Below are positions 54,544 through 63,759 of a stretch of DNA of 64,000 bases, piece after piece. Location of the stretch: positions 1 through 64,000 of the forward strand of contig JAKFVC010000048.1 of assembly GCA_021732415.1 (NCBI GenBank), in the 5' to 3' direction. The first letter of the stretch is position 1; each line of letters starts with the position of its first letter. Source of the DNA: Planctomycetaceae bacterium (lineage in GTDB: Bacteria; Planctomycetota; Planctomycetia; Planctomycetales; Planctomycetaceae). The position numbers and the translations under genes were made by a program. The notes below the pieces were generated by a model. It was not told the DNA's origin. It searched no databases and saw nothing but the letters and a program-made list of their open reading frames with translations.

Positions 54544-54620
54544 CAGACACCCGCTACGTTAACAATGGCGTCTGTAGGTCGACAATTTTGTCTGTCGCTT
54601 GTAGGAAGTCAATCGCAGAC
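54544..54620. promoter_or_regulatory. Operator-like repeats between MerR-like and ParB-like genes
   Basis: GTCTGT occurs at 54570-54575 and 54590-54595, exactly 20 bases apart. Each is flanked on the outside by its inverted form CAGAC (54544-54548 and 54616-54620). The symmetric set lies between two divergent genes and is likely bound by the MerR-like protein. Confidence 0.5.
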
Positions 54621-54641
54621 CCCTCGATATGGGAGCCACTG

Positions 54642-55463
54642 ATGCAAATCATCAAGATTCGGATTGCCAATCTGCGACCGCACCCCTGTCAGGATGAAAT
54701 CTTCGGGGATTTGTCCGCCGGCGAATATGCAGCTTTGAAGCAGGACATTCGGCTACACGGCATTCGGCAGCCCATTGAAGTCACGTCTGAAGGAATCATC
54801 GTCGATGGTCATCATCGCGTCCGAGCGCTCCGCGAGCAGGGCATCGAAGAAGTCGACGCGATCGTCGTAGAAGGCGACACTGAAGTGCGCTTCGCGACGG
54901 CAAATCTAGCGCGACGTCATGCGGACCCTGTGACGAAGGCTCGCTCGATCCAGCACTTGGCCAAGATTGAATCCCGCCGAACCGGCATCCGCATCGATTT
55001 GCACGAAAACGGACCATTTCGCGAACGGTTAGCCTCCCTGCTGGGTAATACCTCGGGACGGACAATCGATCGCTACCTCCAACTGCTCCGGCTGGAACGG
55101 GAGATTCAGGACGCGGTCTCTTCCGGTCAGCTTCCAATGACCAAAGCGCTCAAGATCGAATCGCTGCCGAAGGCCGACCGAAAGGCGATTGTCGAGCGGC
55201 TGAAGAAGAAAGAGCCGCCTCGCAAGGTCGTGGAAGATTATCTCCGGCTTCCGCAGGTAGAAGAGGAAGTCCTGCCGGAGGATCGCTACCGCGAACTATG
55301 TCAGTTCTTCGAGGCATCTCTCGACGACCTCGCCCTTCACACTCAGCTGATCGTGGGATCGGCTGACACCAAAACACCGGCCCCGCAGCTCTTGGCCCGC
55401 GCCGCGGCGTTCTGTGCCCAGATGCAGCATCTCGAACTCCAGGTTCAAGGCGGAACGATGTAG
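54642..55463 (+). CDS. ParB/Srx-fold domain protein
   Basis: 273 residues. The N-terminal 100 are a ParB/Srx fold: IRIANLRPHPCQDEIFGDLS, DIRLHGIRQPIEVTSEGIIV, DGHHRVRALREQGIEEVDAI and then TANLARRHADP. These positions bind NTP in ParB (GHHR box). A helix-turn-helix follows (RERLASLLGNTSGRTIDRYL), then helices rich in Lys/Glu. It probably binds DNA or acts as a CTP/ATP-dependent switch; it is not next to parA, so it is unlikely to segregate DNA. GGGAG lies seven bases before the ATG at 54642. It is the first gene of the RT operon. Confidence 0.8.
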   Translation: MQIIKIRIANLRPHPCQDEIFGDLSAGEYAALKQDIRLHGIRQPIEVTSEGIIVDGHHRVRALREQGIEEVDAIVVEGDTEVRFATANLARRHADPVTKARSIQHLAKIESRRTGIRIDLHENGPFRERLASLLGNTSGRTIDRYLQLLRLEREIQDAVSSGQLPMTKALKIESLPKADRKAIVERLKKKEPPRKVVEDYLRLPQVEEEVLPEDRYRELCQFFEASLDDLALHTQLIVGSADTKTPAPQLLARAAAFCAQMQHLELQVQGGTM

Positions 55464-55516
55464 CTCTGCGTTGTGTTTTACCGCTGTTGGACACGCTGTC
55501 CCGCAAGATTGACGGA

Positions 55517-57070
55517 ATGTATTTACCACTGAGTCATCCCATGCCCCACAACCGCACCCCAACCCCCAGTACGGGTCCTCTGCCAGTCACGATCACTGTC
55601 AATGGCGGGCTTTCTCAAGTCCGTCCCGCATGCACCGAAGTCCTGGCTCCTGTACTCTCCTATGAGGAATTCCGCTTCGGTCCCAGCGCCGACGGCCGTC
55701 TTGCCCATTTCGTGGCATCCGAAGTCGCCTACAAGCAGGTGGACGATCATCTGGAGATCGTGACAGGTTGCCTTCAACGAGTGATCCAGCGACTGGCCGA
55801 GGCCGGGCATGAGGTCACTGTCGATGATCGCCGGAATTGTTCGCACGATCCAATCCAGATCAATACAAGTGTCCTCTCGGACGCCGAGGCAATCGCGCCG
55901 GGATTGGCTGAGGTCCTGCGCGTTCAACGGCAGGGCGTCCTCGAATGCAAGGATTGCAGGAGAGCGGACATCGTCGGCTGCCTCTGCCAGCTCTTTCGGC
56001 CCGCCACAATCTTCATCGCCTGCAAGACCAATGAAGCCGCCCAATCGATGGCCGCGAGATTGGGCCAGTACCTGGGCGGCGGAGTGGAGGCGGTTCACGG
56101 GTGGAACTGGGCGTTCTCATGCCGCGTTGTCTGTGGCACATTTCAGAGCTTGAATCGCAGTAACCCAGCGGACTGGCAGATCCTGGTGTTCGCGGATGCG
56201 CGTGAGGGCATTCAGGCCACGAACAATGACGCCATGCGTGATTACTGTCATCACCGCCTGTACGCGTTCGACGATCCCCGGAAACGCCGATCTCCCGAGG
56301 AAGAGCTGCGGATCGAAATTCTCGCCGGTTCGGTGATCTATCGCGACCCCCAACTTCGCCGACCGCGCACCACCGAGTTCCTGGCAGCCTTTTTGTCGCA
56401 TTCATCCAGCGGAGGGCATCCGTCCACGAATGCACGCGATCACCGCACTGCTCTTTGGCAGGACTCCCGGCGCAATCAATCGATTGCCGACGTCGCACGA
56501 GCGCTGGCACGTGGTGAAGAAACATCGCTTTGGAATCATGAGCTAGTTCTGGAAGAGGAAGATATCGCGCCCCTCGGGCAGCAACGAGGAGTGGTGGTCG
56601 TCGTCGACTCCTATGAGCACGGAAATCAGCTGCGCCGCCTGCTTCGCGGCTGGCAATTCTTTCACGGCCAACCACACCGCGATCAGACCGCCTTGCACAG
56701 CGCTCCCGTGCCGGTATGGGGCGTCCCACGAAATTCGATCATCACCGCCGTGGTCGCCAACTCGCTGACGTGTATGGATGCTCGCATCGTCGTTTGGGCC
56801 AGCGGCGGCAATGTCCCGTTCTTACCACCCGTCCTGGGACGCTCGCAGCAGACGCAACTGCTGATCGACGTCTGGGATGACGGAAATTCGCTGCTGGCAG
56901 CAGAGACCCGGCAACGACTGGACATCTACCGAACCCTCGGATGCCGGATTCTTGGAGACAACCTCGCCCGTCGGGAACAGGTTCTGTCTCAGCAGATCGA
57001 GTCGCACGACTCAATCGCCAATCAAAACACCTCGCGCCGACGTCGTCGGTCGCATCGTCCGTCCGTTTGA
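55517..57070 (+). CDS. Helicase-like protein with degraded Walker A
   Basis: About 517 residues with two apparent RecA-like halves. In the first half, GVLECKDCRRADIVGCLCQL takes the place of a Walker A strand-loop-helix but lacks the G-x4-GK(S/T). ATIFIACKTNEAAQSMAARL follows as motif Ia and WQILVFADAREG as a degraded DEAD box. The second half (residues 310-500) has ISFLV-like strand GVVVVVDSYEHGNQLRRLL and MDARIVVWASGG. No residue set for ATP hydrolysis is complete, so it is likely a structural or nucleic-acid-binding relative. The start is uncertain (55487 TTG, 55517 ATG, 55541 ATG). It lies between the ParB-like and RT genes. Confidence 0.6.
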   Translation: MYLPLSHPMPHNRTPTPSTGPLPVTITVNGGLSQVRPACTEVLAPVLSYEEFRFGPSADGRLAHFVASEVAYKQVDDHLEIVTGCLQRVIQRLAEAGHEVTVDDRRNCSHDPIQINTSVLSDAEAIAPGLAEVLRVQRQGVLECKDCRRADIVGCLCQLFRPATIFIACKTNEAAQSMAARLGQYLGGGVEAVHGWNWAFSCRVVCGTFQSLNRSNPADWQILVFADAREGIQATNNDAMRDYCHHRLYAFDDPRKRRSPEEELRIEILAGSVIYRDPQLRRPRTTEFLAAFLSHSSSGGHPSTNARDHRTALWQDSRRNQSIADVARALARGEETSLWNHELVLEEEDIAPLGQQRGVVVVVDSYEHGNQLRRLLRGWQFFHGQPHRDQTALHSAPVPVWGVPRNSIITAVVANSLTCMDARIVVWASGGNVPFLPPVLGRSQQTQLLIDVWDDGNSLLAAETRQRLDIYRTLGCRILGDNLARREQVLSQQIESHDSIANQNTSRRRRRSHRPSV

Positions 57071-57094
57071 TCCCCGCAACGAAAGGAGACCACC

Positions 57095-58984
57095 ATGTAC
57101 AATCGGCCCGCCCGGCGAAGGGCCGCAATAGGGTTCGCCGGCGCTCTTGCCCGCCAGATTCCCGCGACCTCTCACCAGGGATCCGCGTGTGATTTTCTGC
57201 GCCGACATGAGCTGGAAGTTCAGCAGGCCCTGCAAAGCAACCAACGCGAACGATCAGCGCTCGCAGGGGAATTGCTTGAGCGAGCCGGAGATGACCGAAA
57301 CGTCCAGCAGGCGATCGAGCATTGCGCCTCTCGGGGACAGGCAGCGGGGCCAAATGGTCTAAGACCAGCGGCTCTCAACGCCCGTTCCCGGTGGAACCTC
57401 GCAAGTACCCTGGGCGAACTGATCGAAAACGGTGAATACCAACCCAGCGAACCAAGGACCACCTGGATCGATAAAGGCCGAGGCCGTGGCCAACGCCCAA
57501 TTCGTATTCAGAACTTCGAGGACCGCTGTGTGGAACGCGCCGTTCTCCAGATCATCCGCCCGTACACCGAGTCGCAATACCTCGACCACTCAATGGGATT
57601 CCGGAGTCCAGGCTTCTCTCGCGAGCGAGCCTTGGCAACGGCAGAACATTGGGCACTGACCCATGGCCAATGGTTATGGATCAGTGACGACCTGCGCGAC
57701 GCCTTCGAACATGTCCCGACCAGACGACTGGCTCAGATTCTGCGTCAGATGATCCCCAACGAACGTCTGTGCAGATTCATCGAGCGTATCGCCTTCACAC
57801 GTAACAGAAAGGGAATCCGGCAAGGCGGCCCACTGTCTCCCGAGCTACTCAACATCTTTCTACATTGGGTACTCGACCGATGGTGGCGTCAACACTTTCC
57901 GGAAAACCCACTGCTTCGTGTGGCAGACGATTTGCTGATCCTGGCCCGCCCCGAAGAGGCCCAATCACTGTACCAGGCGCTGATACAGCGTACGACGGCG
58001 ATTGGCATGCCCCTGAAAGGATCGATTCTGACCTCGCTACGCAACCTCACATCCGGCCAATCCGTGGATTGGTTAGGATATCAGGTGCGCCATGACAGTT
58101 CAGAACTGACGGTCAGAATCGGCCAGAAGTCCTGGGACAAACTCGAAGATCACTTGCAACTGGCATGGGAAGCGCCGATACCGGCCCTGGCGGCCAACGA
58201 GACCATCCGGGGATGGATCAGCCAGCAGGGAGCATGTTATCGGGAAACAGAAGTGTCAGGGGTGTGTTCGGAAATCTCCCGGCTTGCAGGAACGCAGGGA
58301 TTTCAGGAGATCCCGGAACATCGTGAAGTAGCACTGCTATGGTCTCGGGCGTATGACCGTGATTGGCTACAGGCACGTCAGGATGTTTCACATCAGGTTT
58401 CTCCGGGTACGTTGCCTGCTGGTGGCTTCGCCAGCCAGCATTCCGTTTCAGCGGCAGTTTCCAGCCGCGGCCGAGTGGCGATTGCCACCGGCACAACCAC
58501 GCAGTCAACGCCGCGTCGGCGCGAGGTGTTTCTCTATTGTGACGGATCGTGTCTGAGCCCCCACGGCGTGGGAGCTTGGGCCTATCTGTTGATTGACCGG
58601 GAAACCGGATGTCGCCAATGGAATGGAGGTGCAGTTCAGGAAACAACAAACAATCGAATGGAGCTGACGGCGGTGATTCAGGGATTGGCCGCACTCTCGG
58701 AGTCGTCCCAAGTCCACCTGGTGGTCGACAGCCGATATGTTGACAACGGGATTACCCAATGGCTACCGACATGGCTTGCGCGTGGCTGGCGATCGGCCGA
58801 TCGGCAGTCACGGCGGGTTGCGAATGTTGACCTTTGGGAACAGCTGGTGGAGCAGTTGCAACGGTATGAGGTCGACTCCGAATGGATTCGCGGGCATGCT
58901 GGCCATCCTGAAAACGAACTGGTAGATCGGATGGCCCGGACCATCGCGGAACAGTTTGAGGATCAGCCGCTGGCGGAACCATAG
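57095..58984 (+). CDS. Reverse transcriptase fused to RNase H
   Basis: 629 residues, start secured by AAAGGAGA. The RT domain spans about residues 70-340. It has motif A ISDDLRDAFEHV (Asp 198/199/202), the group-II/DGR-like motif RQGGPLSPELLNIFLHWVLD, and catalytic box VADD at residues 276-279 where most families have YADD. NFEDRCVERAVLQIIRP is the RT0/1-2 region. A 120-residue linker is Ser/Thr/Gly-rich. From about residue 478 an RNase HI follows with all four acids: LYCDGSCLS, NNRMELTAV, VVDSRYVD and RGHAGHPENELVD. It could make cDNA and remove the RNA template itself. No retron RNA or intron is visible. Confidence 0.88.
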   Translation: MYNRPARRRAAIGFAGALARQIPATSHQGSACDFLRRHELEVQQALQSNQRERSALAGELLERAGDDRNVQQAIEHCASRGQAAGPNGLRPAALNARSRWNLASTLGELIENGEYQPSEPRTTWIDKGRGRGQRPIRIQNFEDRCVERAVLQIIRPYTESQYLDHSMGFRSPGFSRERALATAEHWALTHGQWLWISDDLRDAFEHVPTRRLAQILRQMIPNERLCRFIERIAFTRNRKGIRQGGPLSPELLNIFLHWVLDRWWRQHFPENPLLRVADDLLILARPEEAQSLYQALIQRTTAIGMPLKGSILTSLRNLTSGQSVDWLGYQVRHDSSELTVRIGQKSWDKLEDHLQLAWEAPIPALAANETIRGWISQQGACYRETEVSGVCSEISRLAGTQGFQEIPEHREVALLWSRAYDRDWLQARQDVSHQVSPGTLPAGGFASQHSVSAAVSSRGRVAIATGTTTQSTPRRREVFLYCDGSCLSPHGVGAWAYLLIDRETGCRQWNGGAVQETTNNRMELTAVIQGLAALSESSQVHLVVDSRYVDNGITQWLPTWLARGWRSADRQSRRVANVDLWEQLVEQLQRYEVDSEWIRGHAGHPENELVDRMARTIAEQFEDQPLAEP

Positions 58985-59144
58985 CCTTGTGAAGTGGCTC
59001 ACAAATCCAATACCAGCATTGTGGCCAAAGGCTGCTGCGCCCGCGGTACGCCCTAAGCAGAATGCTTGTGGGCCGATCGGTGGAAAGAAGTACGCTGTCC
59101 GACCATCGTGATCGGCCAGTATCATCTGGAATAAAGGTCTTGTG

Positions 59145-60248
59145 ATGTTGAAGGACAGGGTCCGTAAGCTGAGCGTGCGCGTTGCACTGATGACTCCGCT
59201 GTTCCTGACCTTCGGGGGCAATGCGCAAGAGCTATCTCCGAAGAAGATCGCTTCTGAAAGCATGACTCGTTCGCCCCGAGTCGTTGCCCAGCAGCTTGCC
59301 GCCGTCTACGGGAAGAAGCTCGATCAGGTCGCCTATATTCCGGCGCTGCCGCTGGTGGCGAAATTGCGTCTCAGCGAACTGACGCAGGAGCCGAAGTACG
59401 CCGCTGAAGTCCAGATGATCGTCGCCCCCTATCTCAACGGTGAGAAATCGCCGATTCCGAAATCGGGGAGCGAACAGGCGGGGCATCTGATTTTTGCCGA
59501 GTTGGCCCGACGAGCCAAGGGTCAGGACCGCGAACGCTGGACGGAATTGTGTCGCAAGGCTGCTGATCAAATCTTCGACAGGGATGGCAAGCCGCTGCCG
59601 ATCATGCCTTTTCACAACGAGATGAGCGATGCCGTATTCATGGCGGGGCCGATCCTGGCAGCAACTGGCAAGCTGACCGGCGAGCGTCGGTACTTCGATG
59701 CCGCGGTGACTCACTTTACATCCATGCGCGCGTTGTGCGTTCGTCCCGATGGCCTCTATCGCCACTCGCCGCTCTGCGAAGCCGCGTGGGGACGCGGAAA
59801 TGGTTTTCCAGCGCTGGGACTGGCACTCGCTTTGAGTGACTGGCCCGAGGACCACCCGGCTCGGGCAGACCTCCTCAAGGAGTTTCAAAAGCACATGGCG
59901 GCCCTCAAGCCATATCAGGATGCCAAAACCGGCTGCTGGCATCAGGTCATCGATCATCCTGAGAGTTACGACGAATACTCCTGCACTTGCATGATCGGCT
60001 TCGCGTTGCAGCGCGGTATCCGCCGGGGCTGGTTGCCGAAGAACGAATACCAACCCTGCGTCGATCAAACGTGGCGAGCCATTCAGGAGCGGACCAGCGC
60101 CGATGGGAAGCTGATCAATGTCTGCTCAGGGACCGGCAAACAGAAAACACTTCAAGACTACTTCGACCGCCCGGCGATCAATGGTCGCGATGACCGTGGC
60201 GGTGCGATGGGCTTACTTTTTGCGACTGAACTTGTTGAGATTGAGTAG
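59145..60248 (+). CDS. Secreted GH88/GH105-type unsaturated glycoside hydrolase
   Basis: 367 residues with a signal peptide (VALMTPLFLTFGGNAQ). An (alpha/alpha)6-barrel is suggested by YIPALPLVAKLRLSEL, LCEAAWGRGNGFPALGLALA and CWHQVIDHPESYDEYSCTCM. W-G-R-G-N-G is the GH88/105 signature of unsaturated uronyl or rhamnogalacturonyl hydrolases, which use a water-addition mechanism on lyase products. The Asp expected in MPFHNEMSDAVFMAG is present. It fits planctomycete polysaccharide breakdown. It lies 160 bases after the RT gene but does not appear functionally linked. Confidence 0.85.
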   Translation: MLKDRVRKLSVRVALMTPLFLTFGGNAQELSPKKIASESMTRSPRVVAQQLAAVYGKKLDQVAYIPALPLVAKLRLSELTQEPKYAAEVQMIVAPYLNGEKSPIPKSGSEQAGHLIFAELARRAKGQDRERWTELCRKAADQIFDRDGKPLPIMPFHNEMSDAVFMAGPILAATGKLTGERRYFDAAVTHFTSMRALCVRPDGLYRHSPLCEAAWGRGNGFPALGLALALSDWPEDHPARADLLKEFQKHMAALKPYQDAKTGCWHQVIDHPESYDEYSCTCMIGFALQRGIRRGWLPKNEYQPCVDQTWRAIQERTSADGKLINVCSGTGKQKTLQDYFDRPAINGRDDRGGAMGLLFATELVEIE

Positions 60249-60584
60249 TCGGGAATACTCGTTCGAGAGTCGCTTGCTGGCGTACAGCATGCCACGTCAT
60301 CCGATGAGTGATCGAAGAATCGAAGTCCGACAATGATCCCCAGTCTGTGCGAATTGTGCTGCCACATGAAGGAAGTCATCTCCGGCAAGGGATCGCGCTT
60401 CATCATGTGCCAGAAATCCGTGACGGACAATCGCTTCCCCAAATACCCGCCGCAACCCGTCATTCAATGTGCTTCGTTCGAGCAGAAGAAAATCGCGACG
60501 GGTATGACGTGAGCACGGTGATCCCATGCGGATCGTCACTTCCCGGCAAGGATCAGTGACTCCTTTGCCTTTCGTGAAAGCGCA
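60249..60584. other. Intergenic stretch, no supportable gene
   Basis: About 340 bases before the decayed SDR gene. The open frames lack motifs. The sequence before 60585 in other frames does not restore the missing SDR N-terminus. Confidence 0.35.
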
Positions 60585-61412
60585 TTGCTGGCCAATTCCC
60601 GCTTCAGTGCAGGGCTGGCGATGGCCGGGCTCTTCCTCGATCGCGGATGGAATGTGATCGCCACGATGCGGCGTCTCAATCCGGGTCTGTTCGCGACAGA
60701 TTCGGAGAAGCTGAAGGTGCTTCCACTCGACGTCACCGATCCGGAGAGCATTCGCAAGGCCATCGCTGACGGCGTCGCCGCGTTTGGGGCGATCGACGTC
60801 CTCGTGAACAATGCGGGTCTCGGCCTGGCATCGGCGTTTGAAGCCACTCCCGATCACATGGTGCGCGGGATTTTCGAGACAAACACTTTCGGGATGATGG
60901 CGACTTGCCGGGCGATCATCCCCCCGATGCGTCAGCAAGGCCGGGGCGTTATCGTGAACGTCACCTCGAACGCGGCCATCGCGCCCCTGATGCCGCTCGT
61001 GTCCATCTACGCCGCCAGCAAGTGCGCCATTGAGGGGTTCACAGAATCGCTCTCGAACGAGCTGGAGTTATTCAACATCCGGGTGCGGCTGGTCGAGCCG
61101 GGGCTGGCACCCACCACGAACTTCGCGGCCAACGGTGGCCCACGGATGCAGGGGTTGATTCCCGCCGAATACGAGGCTTTTGCCCAGACCTTATTCACCA
61201 AGATGGCGAACTATCCGACCGACTACTGTACTGAAGCAGAAGTCGCCGAGGCCACATTCGCGGCGGCGACCGAGGACGGTCGCGCTCCGCTATCCCGCCG
61301 GCGCAGACTCGCGGCTCACCACGCTCCGTTGGACAACCTCGGAAGAGCACTACCTGTCGAAGATGCGGGAACTCTTCGGACCGGGATTTGTCCCGACAGC
61401 GCCTGGAAGTGA
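60585..61412 (+). pseudogene. Decayed short-chain dehydrogenase/reductase
   Basis: The SDR core is intact: DVLVNNAGLG, VIVNVTSNAAI (catalytic Ser region) and SIYAASKCAIEGF (YxxxK). The NAD(P)-binding TGxxxGIG segment is absent from the start, which reads FSAGLAMAGLFL. Around 61275-61290 the frame shifts. The normal SDR tail (RYPAGADSRLTTLRW) continues in another frame. Both defects indicate a pseudogene. Confidence 0.75.
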
Positions 61413-61466
61413 TGGACATGCTGGAAGGCGGGTTGCTTTGCGCTGGTTTGTTGATAAGGATGTGAA

Positions 61467-63098
61467 TCATTCAACGGGTGTCGACGATTGCTGTTCCCGG
61501 AACTGCTGAATATGCCGACTGACTGTCGGGCTCGACACTCCCACTGCCGCCGCGATCTGCCCCGTCGGCAATCCCTGCTCGTGCAGGGTGATGATCCGCT
61601 CAATGACGGACCTTTTCGTGTATGCCTGGGGCTGGGGTGAAAATGGGGTCGGGCCGGCCTCGGCGAACACTGGGCCGAGGTACGTCTCGACGGCGCGGAT
61701 TGCGCGAAACACTTTGCCGAAGGGGCGGTTCGTATACGCGTCCGACAGAGAATCTGTTTTAACCGGCTCGCCGTGGCAATCAAACACGCCTGCGATTTCG
61801 CCATCCGAGTGGCGTTTAATCAGATCGCTCGCCGTCTTGCGCAGTTTGCCGAAGGACAAGGGGCGAACTTCCTGCCCGTCGTCGCGTATGCGCTCGATGA
61901 GCCGAGCGAACTGGTTGGGAATCGCCTGATTGGCATTGCTGCCTTTGGTCTGTTGGTCGAACGGCGCTCCTTTCTCGTTGAGAATCAGGCGGGACGACTT
62001 GGCGAAATCGGGAAATTGCTCTCGACGTTCGCGGGCCCACTCCAGGGCCTGAACCGTAAGGGGAAACAGGATATGTTCGCCGTACACACCGCTCTTTCGG
62101 CGGATGCGTTTGATGAAGCTGTCGCTGTCGGTCGTCTCAAAGCCCAGGATTTCCTGCTCGCGAGGCGAGTGCCCCTTCCGAATGTGGACTTCTCCGACGA
62201 GCAGCGAGGCGATCTCGGCCCGTCCGAAGCCGCAGTTCAACCCGAGCAGTAGCAATAGCCGGTCGAAGGGCTGGCCGTACCGCATCAGCAGACGTAACTC
62301 ATCTAGTGAGAACGTATCGACCTGCTCCAGGCTGCGCTTGGCATGGTCGCTGGGGAGCCGACGAATGCGTCGATCGAAATCGTTGAAGGCTTGGGGCTTC
62401 GTCCATTCAAACTCACTGGTGCTGTGCAGCCACGTCAGAAACCGCATCAGGGTTCCGAGGTAATGGCTGGCCGCTTTGGCGCTGATGGGCTCGGTGCTCC
62501 CGAGTTTACAGGGACGGCGACGCCAGTAACCGATCAACTCGCCGACGGCCGTCGCGTCGAGCTGGCTCAAGAGCTGGTCGGGGTGATGGTGTTGGAGATT
62601 TTTGATCTGCCGCACTTGAATTCTTCCCCACGGCGAGATGTGCCCCGTTTCCTGCCGAAAGAACTCTTTTTGTAAATAGCCCTGAAAGCGTTTGAATGCC
62701 TGATGCAGGGTGGCCGACAGCGATCGCGTCGGCATGGTTTTCGGGTTGGGGACACTCGGTCCTGAAGGCACCCGTGATGCGGACTGCGGAGCAGCGTCTG
62801 TGGGCCGAGCGGCGGGATCGCTGGGCTTGAGAATCCCCAGCCGATCAAGCTCGCTCCAGGAGTTTTTTGACGGGGCAGGGGTGAGTCCGAGAACGGGATC
62901 AGCCGAGATGCCTGCCTCATGCGCGAGCTGCTGAATTTTCACCCGTGCCCGCGCTTGGTCGTCCGTCAGCGGTTCGACCTTGATGTTCTGAGTGGTGTTC
63001 GGGATGGCCTCGAAGAGTTCCAGCGCGGCCTGCCCGATCTCGTATGCGTGCTGGTCTTCGGGGATGAAGCAGATCGGCAAGTAAAAAGTAGACCACAC
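61467..63098 (-). CDS. Tyrosine recombinase with C-terminal helix-turn-helix
   Basis: 543 residues. After a variable N-terminus (start GTG at 63098, uncertain), a SAM-like DNA-binding domain spans residues 170-290. The catalytic part has box I LLLGLNCGFGRAEIASL (first Arg), FGKLRKTASDLI (second Arg; the H of H-x-x-R is Gly), VFDCHG (His) and DAYTNRPFGKVF (Tyr nucleophile). The last 45 residues form an added HTH (AAAVGVSSPTVSRHIQQF). It may mobilise an element whose edge lies nearby. It faces the decayed SDR and the truncated gene at 63220. Confidence 0.75.
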   Translation of the reverse strand: MWSTFYLPICFIPEDQHAYEIGQAALELFEAIPNTTQNIKVEPLTDDQARARVKIQQLAHEAGISADPVLGLTPAPSKNSWSELDRLGILKPSDPAARPTDAAPQSASRVPSGPSVPNPKTMPTRSLSATLHQAFKRFQGYLQKEFFRQETGHISPWGRIQVRQIKNLQHHHPDQLLSQLDATAVGELIGYWRRRPCKLGSTEPISAKAASHYLGTLMRFLTWLHSTSEFEWTKPQAFNDFDRRIRRLPSDHAKRSLEQVDTFSLDELRLLMRYGQPFDRLLLLLGLNCGFGRAEIASLLVGEVHIRKGHSPREQEILGFETTDSDSFIKRIRRKSGVYGEHILFPLTVQALEWARERREQFPDFAKSSRLILNEKGAPFDQQTKGSNANQAIPNQFARLIERIRDDGQEVRPLSFGKLRKTASDLIKRHSDGEIAGVFDCHGEPVKTDSLSDAYTNRPFGKVFRAIRAVETYLGPVFAEAGPTPFSPQPQAYTKRSVIERIITLHEQGLPTGQIAAAVGVSSPTVSRHIQQFREQQSSTPVE

Positions 63099-63219
63099 TC
63101 AGGGTCACCAAAAAAACTATCCAACTCCCAAGTGCACCCTTAAACCACCCTGGACACCAACTCGCCTGCCGTCTCCACGCGGCAAGCGATTCCGTGGTTT
63201 GCACATTGGGAGTTTTCTC

Positions 63220-63759
63220 ATGGATGAGCTTCTCACGCTCAAGGCGCATTCTGCCACGTCGGTGATTGCCGCGGCCGATCTTGGCCTAGTCTTTTCCGAG
63301 AACGTGCTCTCGGACTCAGCCTCAACGGAGCGAACGGCAGGCTCCGCGCCAGCGGATGCCGTTCGCTCCGCGGGGGCGTTGACTGTAACACGCCCCCCGG
63401 AAAATACAGGAAAAGAAGGAGAACTGGCCGGTAGGCCAATTGCACCGGAGGTGCTGATCGCCGGGACGGATACGCTCGACCTGGGACTCTACGTGGAGTT
63501 CCCCGAAAGTTACCCACGGCTCGTGCAAATTCTGGCCAGATGGAAACGAGCCGCCTCGGGATCGAAGGGACTCGTGGTCGGTGGCGGCCGGTGTCTCGTT
63601 TCGCCGGGTGGGAAGCCGAACTATCCGTTCCACCTGCGGTATCCCCAATTTGAACTCTATCTCTCTCGTCATCCGTGCCCCCAGGGTGACACGCCCAATG
63701 TCTTCGTGTCCCTCGGATCGCAACTGCTGTGGGAACGGGGTGATCGAGACAGGCAATAA
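63220..63759 (+). pseudogene. Truncated gene, possibly a replication-initiation remnant
   Basis: The ATG at 63220 has GGGAG upstream. The 179-residue product shows TDTLDLGLYVEFPES, YPFHLRYPQFELYLSRH and TPNVFVSLGSQLLWERG. Rep-type initiators have a comparable beta-rich start, and in those proteins the sequence continues past LW-x-G for 200 residues. Here the frame ends within a few codons of that point, and a neighbouring frame carries a short coding-like run. I read it as frameshifted or truncated, and the family is a guess from memory. Confidence 0.35.
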
